Of a DNA stretch of 64,000 nucleotides, positions 27,627 to 39,244 are shown piece after piece. Under the pieces are notes generated by a model that saw nothing but the letters and a program-made list of their open reading frames with translations, made no database searches and was not told the origin of the DNA. The position numbers and the translations under genes were made by a program. Where the stretch lies: the NCBI GenBank assembly GCA_028554755.1, contig JAPTOF010000004.1, positions 131,501-195,500 of the forward strand, given 5' to 3'. This DNA comes from Cordia subcordata (lineage: Eukaryota > Streptophyta > Magnoliopsida > Boraginales > Cordiaceae). Position 1 is the first letter of the stretch, and every line of letters begins with the position of its first letter.

Positions 27627-30317
27627 AAGAAAAAGCACACGTTAAGAGCAGAAGCTGTTTGTAGCTGAGAACGTGCGCAGCTTCAGCAACCCCAGTGGTC
27701 TTCCTCATTGGCAACAGAGTTCATCTTTTAATTGGTTTGTTCTTTATTTCACAATATTATGTCTCTGTACATGTTAGGTTTGTGGTCCCAGGAAAAAGCG
27801 CGTTCACATCTAGCACGGTTCTGTGAATCTTTGGATAGCATTCTGCTTTCGCTAGTATTTGTTGAACAGTCCTGCTAATGTTGGGGGGAATTCAACTTTC
27901 AAAGTTATTAGCTAGGACTAGAGTAAGAGCAAAGCTATGAGTTGAATTGTCGTGCATAACTTTAGGTCATAGGAGGCTGATGACACATTGTCCGTGGGTG
28001 AGATGTGTCATCATTCTTTGTTTCAACACGCTCACTCAGACTTGGTTCATTAGCTTATGTATTTGATAAAGTGGTTTTTCAGGAACTTGATGGTGTGGAC
28101 ACACCAGTAACGACTGACTTGGCAGTTGCTTTGGTTTAGGTGTTGCAATATGTTATTGATTACTAAGCTTGTCTTTTTGGGCATGTAGACAGAGATTCAA
28201 AGAGTTTATGTATAATGCATATGTGTTTGAATTTCTATAGTCCTCTTACACGGGCTTTTCCGAGGAAATAGAACATATTGAGTAGTGATAGGACTGGCCA
28301 CGATGTGTTCAATCTCTATGTGATATAAAGTTTTTCATCCGTAGATTTTTCGAGCATTATGCATATTCTCCTCCCACCCTCCCTCCCTCCCTCTGATTTC
28401 AAGGGCGAGTGCACGGATGGTCAAAAATCTCTAAGCGACATGAGGAATTGCATAAATAGTAATAGGAGAAATTTGAGCGATAAAGATCTCCAGTTTAAAA
28501 AAAAAAAAAAAGAAAAAAGAATATAATACTTTTTATGGGACCAATGTCGGCTCCGCCACGACCGTCGACGAGGGGGTGTAAAGAAAGCAGCCATGGTAGG
28601 CGACGGTCCACTCCCTCCACCAAACCAAATTGAACAAGACTAACAAGAGAACAGCAAGTACTTCCACTTTGTTTACTTTTTACCTGCTTGGGTTGCGTTT
28701 ATTTTATTTCATTTTTTCTTACTAATTAAGCCAATTATACCTTCCTATTTGAAATAGTTTTATCTAAAAATTCTAAATTAATCAATTTGGTTTCCATATA
28801 AGTATATTTCATAGATAGTGAATTCTTTTTAATATTTAATTAAATTAAATAGCAAATAAATTTGATACAGTTTGGTTTTATATATAATATTTTTATTGAT
28901 GAAAGACCTTTTTTTTTTTTTTAAATCATTTTTAACTAAAACTACTATTTATGGGTTTCAATTTGTCAAATAAGTTAGTAGTTTATAAGCACACATTATT
29001 TAAATACTCTTTTGATTATATATTTATCACTTGTACATAATTAAAAAGAATGGAAACACGCAAGCATGTTTTGGATGAAATATCTTCAAAAATGATTTCA
29101 CCTCTAATACTAACAAGGAAGGAGAAGAAGAAGCCTCATGGAACAAACATTTTGCATTTGCACGTCTATTGGGACGATCAAAAAAGAGGTGAACAGGTTT
29201 CTATACCACAAGGTGGTGCTCCATTTTTGGTAAGTAGCTTTACCACGTAAGATGTGCATGGTAATATTACAAACTCATGATACCATACCACACCCTAATA
29301 TATGTCAAGTTAGTCAATGGCCAATTAATTAATTTTTGTGATTGGAAAACATAAATTTGAATCTAAACTTTTTCTATCATAACAAGTCAGTATTAATTGA
29401 ACTATTCCATTTAACAATTAATTGGAGCAGGTTAGCGAGTTAGTAGTAAAGATAGCTGCCATATGTACCAGAAAGAGAAAAAAGGAAAATTGACTAGAAG
29501 TACGAGCGGTGACTTGTTAAGGTTTTGTTGATCAATCACATTACTTTAATATCATTAGGACAATAATGCAGAAGATAACGTGTGGATATATACCTTGAAG
29601 AATAAGAGATGAATGAATGAATATTTATGGACAAACCTTATCAACTTAATTGTCACAATATAATGATATGTCTTGGAAGTCTTTGGGATGAAGGGTGGGT
29701 AGCTACTAGTTAATTAATTGGCATCAGCAGACAGCAACTTCCCTCCCGAGTAATTCATTACATGCGGCACAACTCAACAAGAGATCATAGAAAGCCTCAG
29801 CTGTATTCGGGCCCCGGTGAGGGCCGATGAATGATATGTCATCATGCAGCATGCCCTCCCAGAGACTGTACGTAGAGTGCCAAGATGACCACTTTGGGAC
29901 ACCATGCACTCTAATTAATATTTATAGATTTTGATATAGATGTGTGTGTGCATGTCCCTGAAATACTACTCGTATTGTCTTTGGAAACGAGAATATATAT
30001 CAAGCACCAAATTAGGCAACCAAACATGGTAGCAACGTAACTTTGATTGCTAATTTTTCATTCACTTTGAATCCGTTTTTGGCACATATATATACGACGT
30101 TCATCTAATCCACGAGGATCATAAGGGCGACCTAATATTGAGTCAAGTGTAGCTTTGACCGCATGTCAAAAACTACAAACTCAATATTGTCCCTATTTGC
30201 GCGAGGCATCCGCATTTTTTTTTCTTTTCTCCAAAAGAGACAAAGCCAGTTATATTTAGACAAATTTAAAGATCGCTATGCCCCTAGAATCTTCTCCTAA
30301 CATCCGTGTTGCTTTTA
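27627..30317. other. spacer downstream of the FCA-like gene
   Basis: After the stop codon the reading frame continues as Lys, Glu and Gln-rich sequence broken by further stops (to about 27730), probably 3' untranslated or former C-terminal sequence. The rest is AT-rich. Two isolated frames (29050-29250 on plus, 29727-29909 on minus) have slightly better composition than their surroundings, but neither resembles a known protein convincingly. A-runs and a CCCT-rich stretch (28370-28395) are also present. Confidence 0.35.
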
Positions 30318-31286
30318 TGCTGTGTTTGTTTACAGCTTATAATAAGCAACTTATCTTATTTTTCATCTTATTCAAAAAAGCATGTTTGTTTTGTACTTAT
30401 AATATGGTGCTTATTTTAAGATGGCTTATTTAACATGTAAAAATTTAAGCAACCTGCTGATGTCTTATGACTTATTAGGACACGGCTGGCATTTTCCAAA
30501 TTGTTAATGAAACTTTTCTTTCCGTTATTACCCTCGTATGTTTTGCTTAATGCCATGATTGCCCCTTCCTTTGCTTTTTTTGTTTTTTGAAGCACCGATA
30601 GAGAGAGAGATAGGCAAATCCCTAACCTTATCAAATACACAATCGAGGAGAAGAAGAAGAAGAAGAAGAAGAAGAAGAAGAAGAGACCATGGAAGAAGAA
30701 GAAGAAGAAGACCACGGCGAGACCACGAAAGAAGGAGAAGTAGACGAAGAAGTCTTGAAGGAAGAGCAAGTAGGAATTAAGCTTGAGGCATCAGAAAATG
30801 ATGATGAAGTCTCCAAGGAAGAACATATTGCTACCTATATTTTGGGAGATGATTACGAGGTTGAAAAAGACCTTGATGATAACGACCTCTGCATTATTGA
30901 AGATGATGATGAGGAAAACCATGAAAATTACGAGAATGCACTTGTTGCTGATGAAGACAGCTGCAAAGGAGGAGGAGGAGGAGGAGAAGAAGAAAAAGAA
31001 TTAAAAGAAATGGAGTCGATGAGCATAGAAGAATTGAACAAGAAATTCGAAGATTATTTTAGCAATTGCAGAGTAAATTTATAATAGTTATTCACCAATC
31101 AATTCGATTATTAAACATTTCAGGGCATTTTGGTCAATTCAGCTTATTTTAGCATTTCAGATTATTCTAATAAGACTCCAGACCAAATAATCTTTTTACA
31201 TCAGACACTTATTTCTTATCAGACACTTATCAGATAAGATGCTTATCAGATTTCAAATTTCAGATAAGACCATAACAAACAGGCCA
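30318..31286. mobile_element. Harbinger-like element carrying an acidic gene fragment
   Basis: A 969-bp element. The left end TGCTGTGTTTGTT and the right end (inverse TGGCCTGTTTGTTATGG) are imperfect terminal inverted repeats, flanked by TTA at 30315-30317 and 31287-31289, the PIF/Harbinger target duplication. Subterminal motifs such as TTATCAGATAAG are repeated inside the right end. No transposase is present. Instead there is an open frame with a leader-like stretch and a good start context, so it looks like a gene-carrying MITE. Confidence 0.62.
30689..31084 (+). CDS. acidic 131-aa protein inside the Harbinger-like element
   Basis: The frame starts in the favourable context ACCATGG directly after a (GAA)n tract and ends 200 bases before the element's right end. 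The protein is extremely Glu/Asp-rich in its first two thirds, has a poly-Gly/Glu stretch near residue 97, and ends MSIEELNKKFEDYFSNC. That ending resembles the C-terminal EELNKRFEDFI motif of plant DUF761 proteins, cut short. I infer a captured fragment of such a gene. Much of the length could be maintained simply by purine-rich repeats, so expression is unproven and no function is assigned. Confidence 0.35.
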   Translation: MEEEEEEDHGETTKEGEVDEEVLKEEQVGIKLEASENDDEVSKEEHIATYILGDDYEVEKDLDDNDLCIIEDDDEENHENYENALVADEDSCKGGGGGGEEEKELKEMESMSIEELNKKFEDYFSNCRVNL

Positions 31287-32362
31287 TTAGTCTCTTGCCC
31301 TTTCACCGTTCTTGTTCTTCTTCATTCTTTTTTTTTTTTTTTTTTTGCTCTTTCTATTCAAAGGAACAATAAAGCAAGAAAAAGAAAAAAAGAAAATTGT
31401 CTGAAACCCGAAGGCGTTAGCCAGTGGTTAAAATTTTACGACGTACCTCGGACCTTTATTTTTTGGGTTAAATTGTTTCTTTTTATTTTTGGGAGCTTGG
31501 TTCTAATAGGGCTGAAGCGGTATATATTTTATAGGCAGCCCATTCCAAGAGCGCTATACAATAATATTTTAGGCGGGCTTCAGCATACCCAATAGCTTTG
31601 AGAATGGAGTGTTCTTGGGCCGTATAAAATTGTTGACGGCCTGCTCATCAACAAAGCCCGACTTGTGCTCACCAGATGTTTGTATCTTTTCGGATCCGTT
31701 GTCTGTGAGTCTTACAAACAAATAACAACATTAACACAAAAAATTAAGACAGATCATTTAGTTCAGTCCTTGCACTCTAGTGAAGGAAATGAAAAATAAA
31801 TATATAACGATAAGTTACGAATGTATATGTTAGTAACAACAAAATACAGAAGCAGCTGCATGCGAAGCAGCAAGTTGTGCTAGCTTCTAAATCGACTTTT
31901 TGGTAATATCATTTTATACTTAATAGGAAATATATCATTATATTAGGATGCCTCCTGCTAGTGCATATAAATATATTTTTTTGGTATCATTTAAAATACT
32001 TTTTAATTATTTTTATTGTGTCAATCAAACAATGGAAATTCTTTTTTTTTTTTTTAAAAAAAAACATTTTGTAAAGAAAAATTTTTCACGAAAATATTTT
32101 TCAAAAGCAAGTTATTTTCTGAGGGTCTTGCTTGGTGAATGGTGAGTGGGCGGTGGTGGTCTTCACAAGGGCAAGGCGGCCCCACGCGGGGCATGCAATT
32201 AATGGATATTTTTGTTTAAAGTAGTACTGCATGGAAGCGCGTCTCTACCAAAACCAAAACGCACCTTTGATGACGTAACTTTACTTAATTTGTGGAATCA
32301 AAGTATATACTAAACCTAATCCCGCGCAGTCTTTTCCTGATATCTGGACAAATGTCTGTGGT

Positions 32363-32409
<47 letters not shown>

Positions 32410-33176
32410 TGAAAGCTTACAAACCGACCACTCAATGCGGCGCGTTGATTTCCATGGATCTATCTTTTTATCCAATTAGTACGACCAGGTTGTCTATCCT
32501 TCATGTTGCAGGTGTGTTTCTGTTGAAGAGGTTGTTTCATATATATATATATATATATATATATGTCACCAATTAAATTCATGGTAGAATTGAATCATCA
32601 ATGTCTTGGCCAGCTAGTCGCAGTCGGCGATGAAGACATACTTTATCAACTCACCAAGTGGATTAGGTGGGTAGGTAGTTATTCCAACAGTTGATTATGG
32701 TTAGGTAGGTTTATATGTTTGATAAGTTTGCTTTGCTGCATGAGGCCAAGCATAGCATGCATGTTCTCTCTTTCAAGGATGCGCGCTAGACAAGTCAACG
32801 AGTTAGTTATTCCAATCAACGACCGTTGATGATGCAGGGTCGTCAAATTGGATATATATTTTCTAACTTCCCTCGCTTGGTCGGTTTGTACGTATAAATC
32901 TAATCTAGACCGAAAGTGAAAGTGAAAGTGAAAAGGGAAGGGCTAATAATCCTTAAAAATTTTGGATAAACGCACTAACGTACACTTGGCTGTCGTTCCC
33001 ATGGTTAGAAGGGCAACAGACCAACACATTGATTTCCTTCCCAATTTATGTTTCTTCGTTCACGATTCAACAACATGTTGTACGTACGCTGGCTGTTTCT
33101 TTTTTCACCTTGCTTGTATTCTGAGATCATCTAAAACCCGATGGCCGGGTACCACCTGCAAACACACTTTTTTCTC

Positions 33177-33216
<40 letters not shown>

Positions 33217-34168
33217 ATTACCATGCATGATCCACTCTATATGTACGTACTTTGAGCTTTGTAATTTTGCGAACTCATAATCGTCAGACGTTAGGGGTCG
33301 TTGAGCTATCAGAGTCATTTTAGTTATTCGGATATCTGATTGTTGCCCAAAGACAACAAAAGCAAATGTAGGAGGTGTCGACCTCTGATGATCTCCACCA
33401 AATTTAGACAATTTTTCCAACACGAAATTAATGATGACACTTTGCTTAAAGAGTTAGATCGAGACCCTACTCCATCGATATCCGTACGTATTTAATTAAT
33501 TGAATCTGGGGTGTTGATCTGATGAATTAGGTTAGCGGCATGCATATTAATTAATTAAATCAATTATATTATTGATGTACCTTCGCGAACTTCCCACTCT
33601 TTAATTTCTAGTGTTAATTTCTTTTATAGCAACAAGGTAGCACTAGCTAACATAATCGCAAAAAAAAAAAAAAAAAAAACTAGACATTCCTTTTTCATTT
33701 TATCTTTCCTTTTAGGATTCACCTGAATGGTACTGGACTATTGTTTTAATGGTTAAATAATGCCTAGTGTTAGGAAAATCCAAACTTGAATATATACTCG
33801 CAAAATATTGTCGACAAAAATTAAATTGGACTAATTCTTCCTACTTGACAACAAGAATTCTTTTATTCTAGCTATATGTTATATTGTTATAAGTTGTTGT
33901 TTTAATTGTTGCAATTGTTCATGTATGGATATAACTAGTTTCATTAACATTCTCCAAACAGAAAAGAAAAAAGAAACATATATGCATTCTATACATGGAA
34001 AAAATAGATATCAACGAGTAAATATTTTACATATCAAATCTTTGCCCAAAAAGGGCAAAAAAGAAAAGCCAAACCAAATATAGAGGTAAACACATTTTGG
34101 CCTGTCGGGTTAGTAATTAATTCAAACCCCAATCAAAATATATAGTTAATAAGAATAATACAATAAAA
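31287..34168. other. gene-free spacer with long AT microsatellites
   Basis: No gene is supported. (AT)n tracts lie at about 32366-32406, 32538-32565 and 33178-33211, with T-runs near 31329-31346 and 32042-32055 and an A-run near 33660-33679. Short frames across the AT tracts encode Tyr/Ile repeats and are artefacts. The 3' untranslated region of stachyose synthase should occupy the last part. Confidence 0.45.
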
Positions 34169-35320
34169 CTAGAAGAAAAATGTTAGAACAGAAACGCCAT
34201 TAGAGTGTTGATTCCAAGGAAGGTGAAGAGACAATTTGGCATGAGTAGTGGACCAGTGGAAGCCAACCTCAGCACCATTGAAGCAGCACTTGGATGGTGA
34301 CACACTAGAGTAGGCTAAGAAATGGCCTCCACCTTTTATTTCAAGTTTAACACTCGGAGGACCAGAGTGTTGATGGTACTCCAAGCCCAGTACAGTCCCT
34401 CCACAGTTAAACATGTTGGTGAGTCCAATTGGTGCGAATTTTATAACTGCATCATCGTCCGCTGCCAGTTGCTTGATTGGCACAAAGCTGAAGATCTCAA
34501 ACGACGACGGTTGAATTGTGATTTCAATGGCATCACACTCTTCCGCCCTCCTCACCGATAAATATAATTCTCCGGCCTCGCTAAGATAGACTGCATGTTC
34601 CTCTGCCTCACCCAATTCCCGTGTTTCTTTCTTTTGGTCCCATTCAATGTCAGTGACTCCAACTGTACCCGACACTGGTTTATAGCATTGGGAGTAGCCC
34701 TTAATCCTCTGTTCTTTGGGATCCCATCCGGCTCCTTGGCAATTGAATGCACCAACCACACCACCATACTGCAAAAAGGTTTCCACATTATATATTTTAT
34801 AAGAAATATTCACATATAAATCGCTTCCAAAGATAGTACCCAGTGGGTAATTAATTAATTAATTAATTAAACAGACGGATTACCTTGTTGAGGTTCCAGA
34901 TTTTGAGAACGGTTTTGGCATCAAAGAGGGGGTTCTTGAAGAGGCAGTCTCTGGTTGGAAGTGCCAAATGGTGGCACTTGGGGATGGTTCCATCAGGGTG
35001 GACAAGCTTGCGCAGAAGGTCAAAATCATGGCCACCAAGGGAATCACTGACGTAAACAGGGCCACCACAGATGGCTCGAGAGCCGGCGTGGAATTTAGCG
35101 CACACATGATCGGATTGGAACATATCCCAGTCGGGTTGTATAATCTGGCTCATCCACATGCTGTTATAGGCACAGTGGATCATGTGAACCCCCTGCAACC
35201 AATACACTCCACTTGGATCCCCATTTGGATCCTGGAACCAGAAATCATCGCCTGTATATCACCAGTAACAAAACTTATAATTGTTTACCACCCCGCTTTT
35301 TCCTTTTTTTTTTCTTTTGA

Positions 35321-35368
<48 letters not shown>

Positions 35369-37198
35369 TCATACACACACACATACATAATCAAGGCTTA
35401 CCAACTCTTCCCATTGATATTTGCTCTGTTCCTAGTAAGAAGAAATCATTACATTGTTGCATGCTGGATATGAGGCCGGTTCCCTTGAAGTTCTTAGCCA
35501 GAGATTTTGATAGTCCCTTGTAGTAGGCCTTTGCAAGTTCAACCCGGCCTCCGTACTCCTCTGACACGTATTCAAGTGTCTGTTAAAACACACAGAAAAG
35601 AAAAAAAAAAAAACAAAACCATTAATAATGAATAATAATACAGGATTTAATCAAAACGAGAACATTATATAAACTAGTGACCAGACCAGCAGCTGGGAAT
35701 TACTTACATGAATAACATCGACTTTGACTCCTGTTATTCCAACTTCAGAAAGGTAAAAGTGCATGGAATCATAAAAGTCATGAGCTTGATCAGGATGAAC
35801 AAGTCCAATGCCACCCTCAACGATTTTGACCACCGCCAGATCATTCATGGTTCCGTCAAGTCCAGGAGAGACTTTGCAAGAAACAATGTTGGAATTCAAA
35901 TGGGTTGCACCGGGCCTCACACCACCCCAGGCACCGCACAGAGCATGCCACACATAGATATCATCCAGCCCTTTAAAATGTGCTCTCAAATCCCTGGTGA
36001 AGGCTTTTATTCCAGAACATTCATCATCCGACTTGCAGCCAGCTTGGTCGGAAGAATTTCCTTGTTCTTCTTGACCAAACACCTCGTCCAACTCGCGTTT
36101 CAGCTTCTCAATCTGTGAATCAAACCGAGACCGGTCAGTGACTCCAGACTGAGCCGCCTTGTCACGAGCCTTCTCTGCCATCTCGATCTCAATTGCCTTG
36201 GAAATCAACATCTTTGGCTTTTTTGGGTCAAATGGAGGTGAATCAGGAAGCAGCAAGGATCCACCCTTGTACTTCCCGAACCTCTCACCCTCATCAAGCT
36301 TGCGGAGCCTAGCAGTCATTTGAGTCCCTCCTAAAACAAGATTCTTCGCGGCCTTGTGGAGGGGCTGACCATCAAGATTGATGCTTTGCCAGCCATCGTC
36401 AATGATGAGAAACCTCGGAGAAAGGCCTCCTTCAGCAAACTCCTTGACGCCCTGCCAGACGCCAGCAGGTTCGACTGTTAGATAAAATGCATCCCAAGTG
36501 CACCACCCGAATTTATCGACTAGAGGTGGAACAGTTTTCTCTTCCAAGAGCTTGAAGGTGTTGAGATGGACCCTCAGTGCAGCATAAGCTTCTTTCATCA
36601 AATTATAGGGATTGTCAGACACGTGAACATAAGCAAGAGCATCGAAAGATGATGCTTTCACGGAAGAAGAGCCACTTTCAGCACAGATCATGACATGGCC
36701 ATCAGAGCCAGGGTGGAGAGCAGACCTAAACTTGCGTTCAATAATTGGTAATATGACGACGTAAGACTGAATTTCGGGGACATCTAACATCAGCCATTGG
36801 GTCTCCATCTGTAAATCGGATCCAGAATTTCCGACCCATTGGGTAGACCACCAAGTCTTGAACCTGAAAATGCTGAGAAAATCCCTACCAGTGAACTTGC
36901 CTAGAGAGTTGATCAGCCTATGGGAAGGTTCATCTTGACTAAATCCAAGGAAACCACCCTTGAAGGACATGGACTGGACGCGCTGCACTAGGGGTTTGGG
37001 AGCAGCGGAGGATTTACACACCGAAGAGAAAGTTTTGAAGGTTACGTTGGTTGGAACTTGAGATAGCAATTCCACATTTCTAACATAAAACTTGCCATCA
37101 TCATCATCATCATGATCAGAAAGGTGGAAAACGTTCTCTTTCTTAGTGGATTTTAAGACAGTGAAGATGGGGTTAGCATGATCATTTGGGGGTGCCAT
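34169..37198 (-). CDS. STS: stachyose synthase (galactinol-raffinose galactosyltransferase)
   Basis: Transfers galactose from galactinol to raffinose, making stachyose; a cytosolic GH36-family enzyme of seeds and phloem. Exons in coding order: 37198-35708, 35579-35402, 35251-34884, 34768-34169, giving 878 aa in frame. The start MAPPND is chosen over an upstream in-frame Met because plant stachyose synthases begin MAPPND. Features: an FGWCTWDAFYLTV block, LIIDDGWQSI, and the likely nucleophile Asp494 in KVDVIH. RVGDDFWFQDPNGDP follows at about 554-567, and AICGGPVYVSD later. A charged insertion of roughly 80 residues before AFTRDLRAHFKGLDD separates stachyose synthases from raffinose synthases and SIP proteins. 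Intron 2 contains about 45 bases of (AT)n. The closest Arabidopsis match recalled is RS4/STS. Confidence 0.93.
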
Positions 37199-39213
37199 GG
37201 ATGAATAGATAATTAAGATCAGGAAAAACAGGGGAAACAACAAAGCCCTTGCGAATGCAAATTAATTAAGGTAGAACAAATGAATTAATGAATGGAATAA
37301 ATGAAATCAAACCCTATTGTGTATATACACACAGCAGTGAGCACAACTATTAGTTTGTATGGAAAAATCTTTTATGTATGTACGTTAACGTGCAAATATG
37401 TGACGATACCCGGAAGCTGGAGAAGAAAATCAAACCAGAAAAGCTGGAAAATGATGGTGAATCTGAATGCGCTTTTGAACACACAAGACTACAATCCGTT
37501 ACACCAGATGAAATTAACGTGAAGGAAAATACACACATATATATAGAGAAAAATTGGAGAGGGAGTTGCGCAAGCAAAATTGATTTAAAGGAAGAAAAAA
37601 AAAAAAAAAAAAAAAAAAAGAACTCCTTAAGAAGGTTGGCTAGATAAAAAAGCTTTGGGCGGTGGAATTTTTACGGAACATGTACAAGAAAAACCACGAG
37701 TATATATGCTACTAGTAGCATCCATGGACAATGACTAGGCGAGGCACCAAGCGCATATCAATCGATTATCATTCACCCGCATGCATGCATGCATGCATAT
37801 ATGATATATATACGTGCCCCTCTAATAATTTTTGTTATACATATATTTTTTTCCTTTAATTTCCTTTTTCACTTTTTCTATATATTTAGGATTGAAATAT
37901 TTATAAGGTGTGGGATTAATCTAGAAAATTAGGGATAAAAGATCTATAAATTAAAATTTTAGCTCATATGCAGTTGAGAACATAGAGAGCGAATATGTAA
38001 ATTAATAATAATAGTAATAATAATAATAATAAAAAAGTGAGAAATTAGGCAGGCAGGGACTTTAGTTTAAAGCATCACTCCAGAAAGCGGAAGAAGTTAA
38101 TAGACAACAATGAGTGAGGCCAAAAAACTGGAAACTTCTATATCCCACTTAAATTTGACTAAATTAATTAATACCACTAGTATTTCTGTTCTCAAGTGCA
38201 TTAATTGTTAAATTATTTTTATATTAGCAAGGTTTGCTTGTGGTTGCTTAATCTGTTTCTATAATTAATTAATTAATTAATTAATTAATTAATTAATCCC
38301 ATCTAATTTTGAAAATTTGCTGATTGCTTGGTGGGGATGCCCATCGCGTACGTGGACACGAGTAAGCGCCACCTCTAAAGATCAAGGGACTTGCTAGGTA
38401 TTATAATTAAGGTTCATCTTCACTGTTGACGAACCCAAAAAACAGAAAAGAAAAAAAGAGAAAAAAAAAAGGTACGATTTGCATGCCCTCTTTAAATCAA
38501 TTGTACTAGGACCATCGATATTTTATTAATTTGGTAAGATGTAAAAGCGAAAGCTGAAAGAATTGATTGTTCAATTTAGTTATTTTTTATTATTCCAAAT
38601 TATTTATTTTGGTTGTCAATATTATAAAAATTTACTTAAATACTCTATATTACTCTTGTTTCTAAATAACCTTTAATGTTTCACGACATCATTCACATTA
38701 ATCCTCATCTTAATAGAAAATGAATAAAAAGAATAGCAACTAATTTAAATAAGTTTGTTAAACATTAAGAACTAATACTTGTGTTTTTTTTTCTTTTAAA
38801 CAATATACACTAATTTAACTTTGTCTATGAAACATCAAAAACAAATTTGAATATTTTGAAATAATTGAGATTAATTCTTTTTTAGGAAAAATATATAAAT
38901 TTTATCCCATAGATAAGTTCAGCCCAATGCTATGTTTGTGCAGGAACATTTGAGAAGGTAAAAACATAGTGGAAAATTCACTTTTTAAAAAATAAAACTA
39001 AGCATGCTACCTAGGCACCACACTAGTTTTTTTAGGAGCTACTTTGAAGCCCAATCTTTCAGGAAAAATCGGTCCTTTTCCTTTTTGGGATTGAAAGCGA
39101 GAATACTTGAGAGTGCAGGAGGTAGTCTCTGGAACATCATCCAGTGGCAGCGAGTGGAAGACAGGATCGCAATTCCAGCAACCACAAAATCTGTCTATCT
39201 TTATTATGTCTTT

Positions 39214-39244
<31 letters not shown>

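Noticed and set aside
29050..29250. Possible dirigent-protein N-terminus (LHLHVYWDD)
   Set aside because: The resemblance is a few residues only, there is no signal peptide and the frame ends at once, so it is not called a gene.
30416..30780. Arg-rich plus-strand and Phe/Ser-rich minus-strand frames over the (GAA)n tract
   Set aside because: They are other-frame readings of the purine repeat in the Harbinger-like element.
34322..35107. Frames opposite the stachyose synthase exons on the plus strand and in other minus frames
   Set aside because: Shadows of the real coding strand; the minus-strand frame matches a known enzyme throughout.
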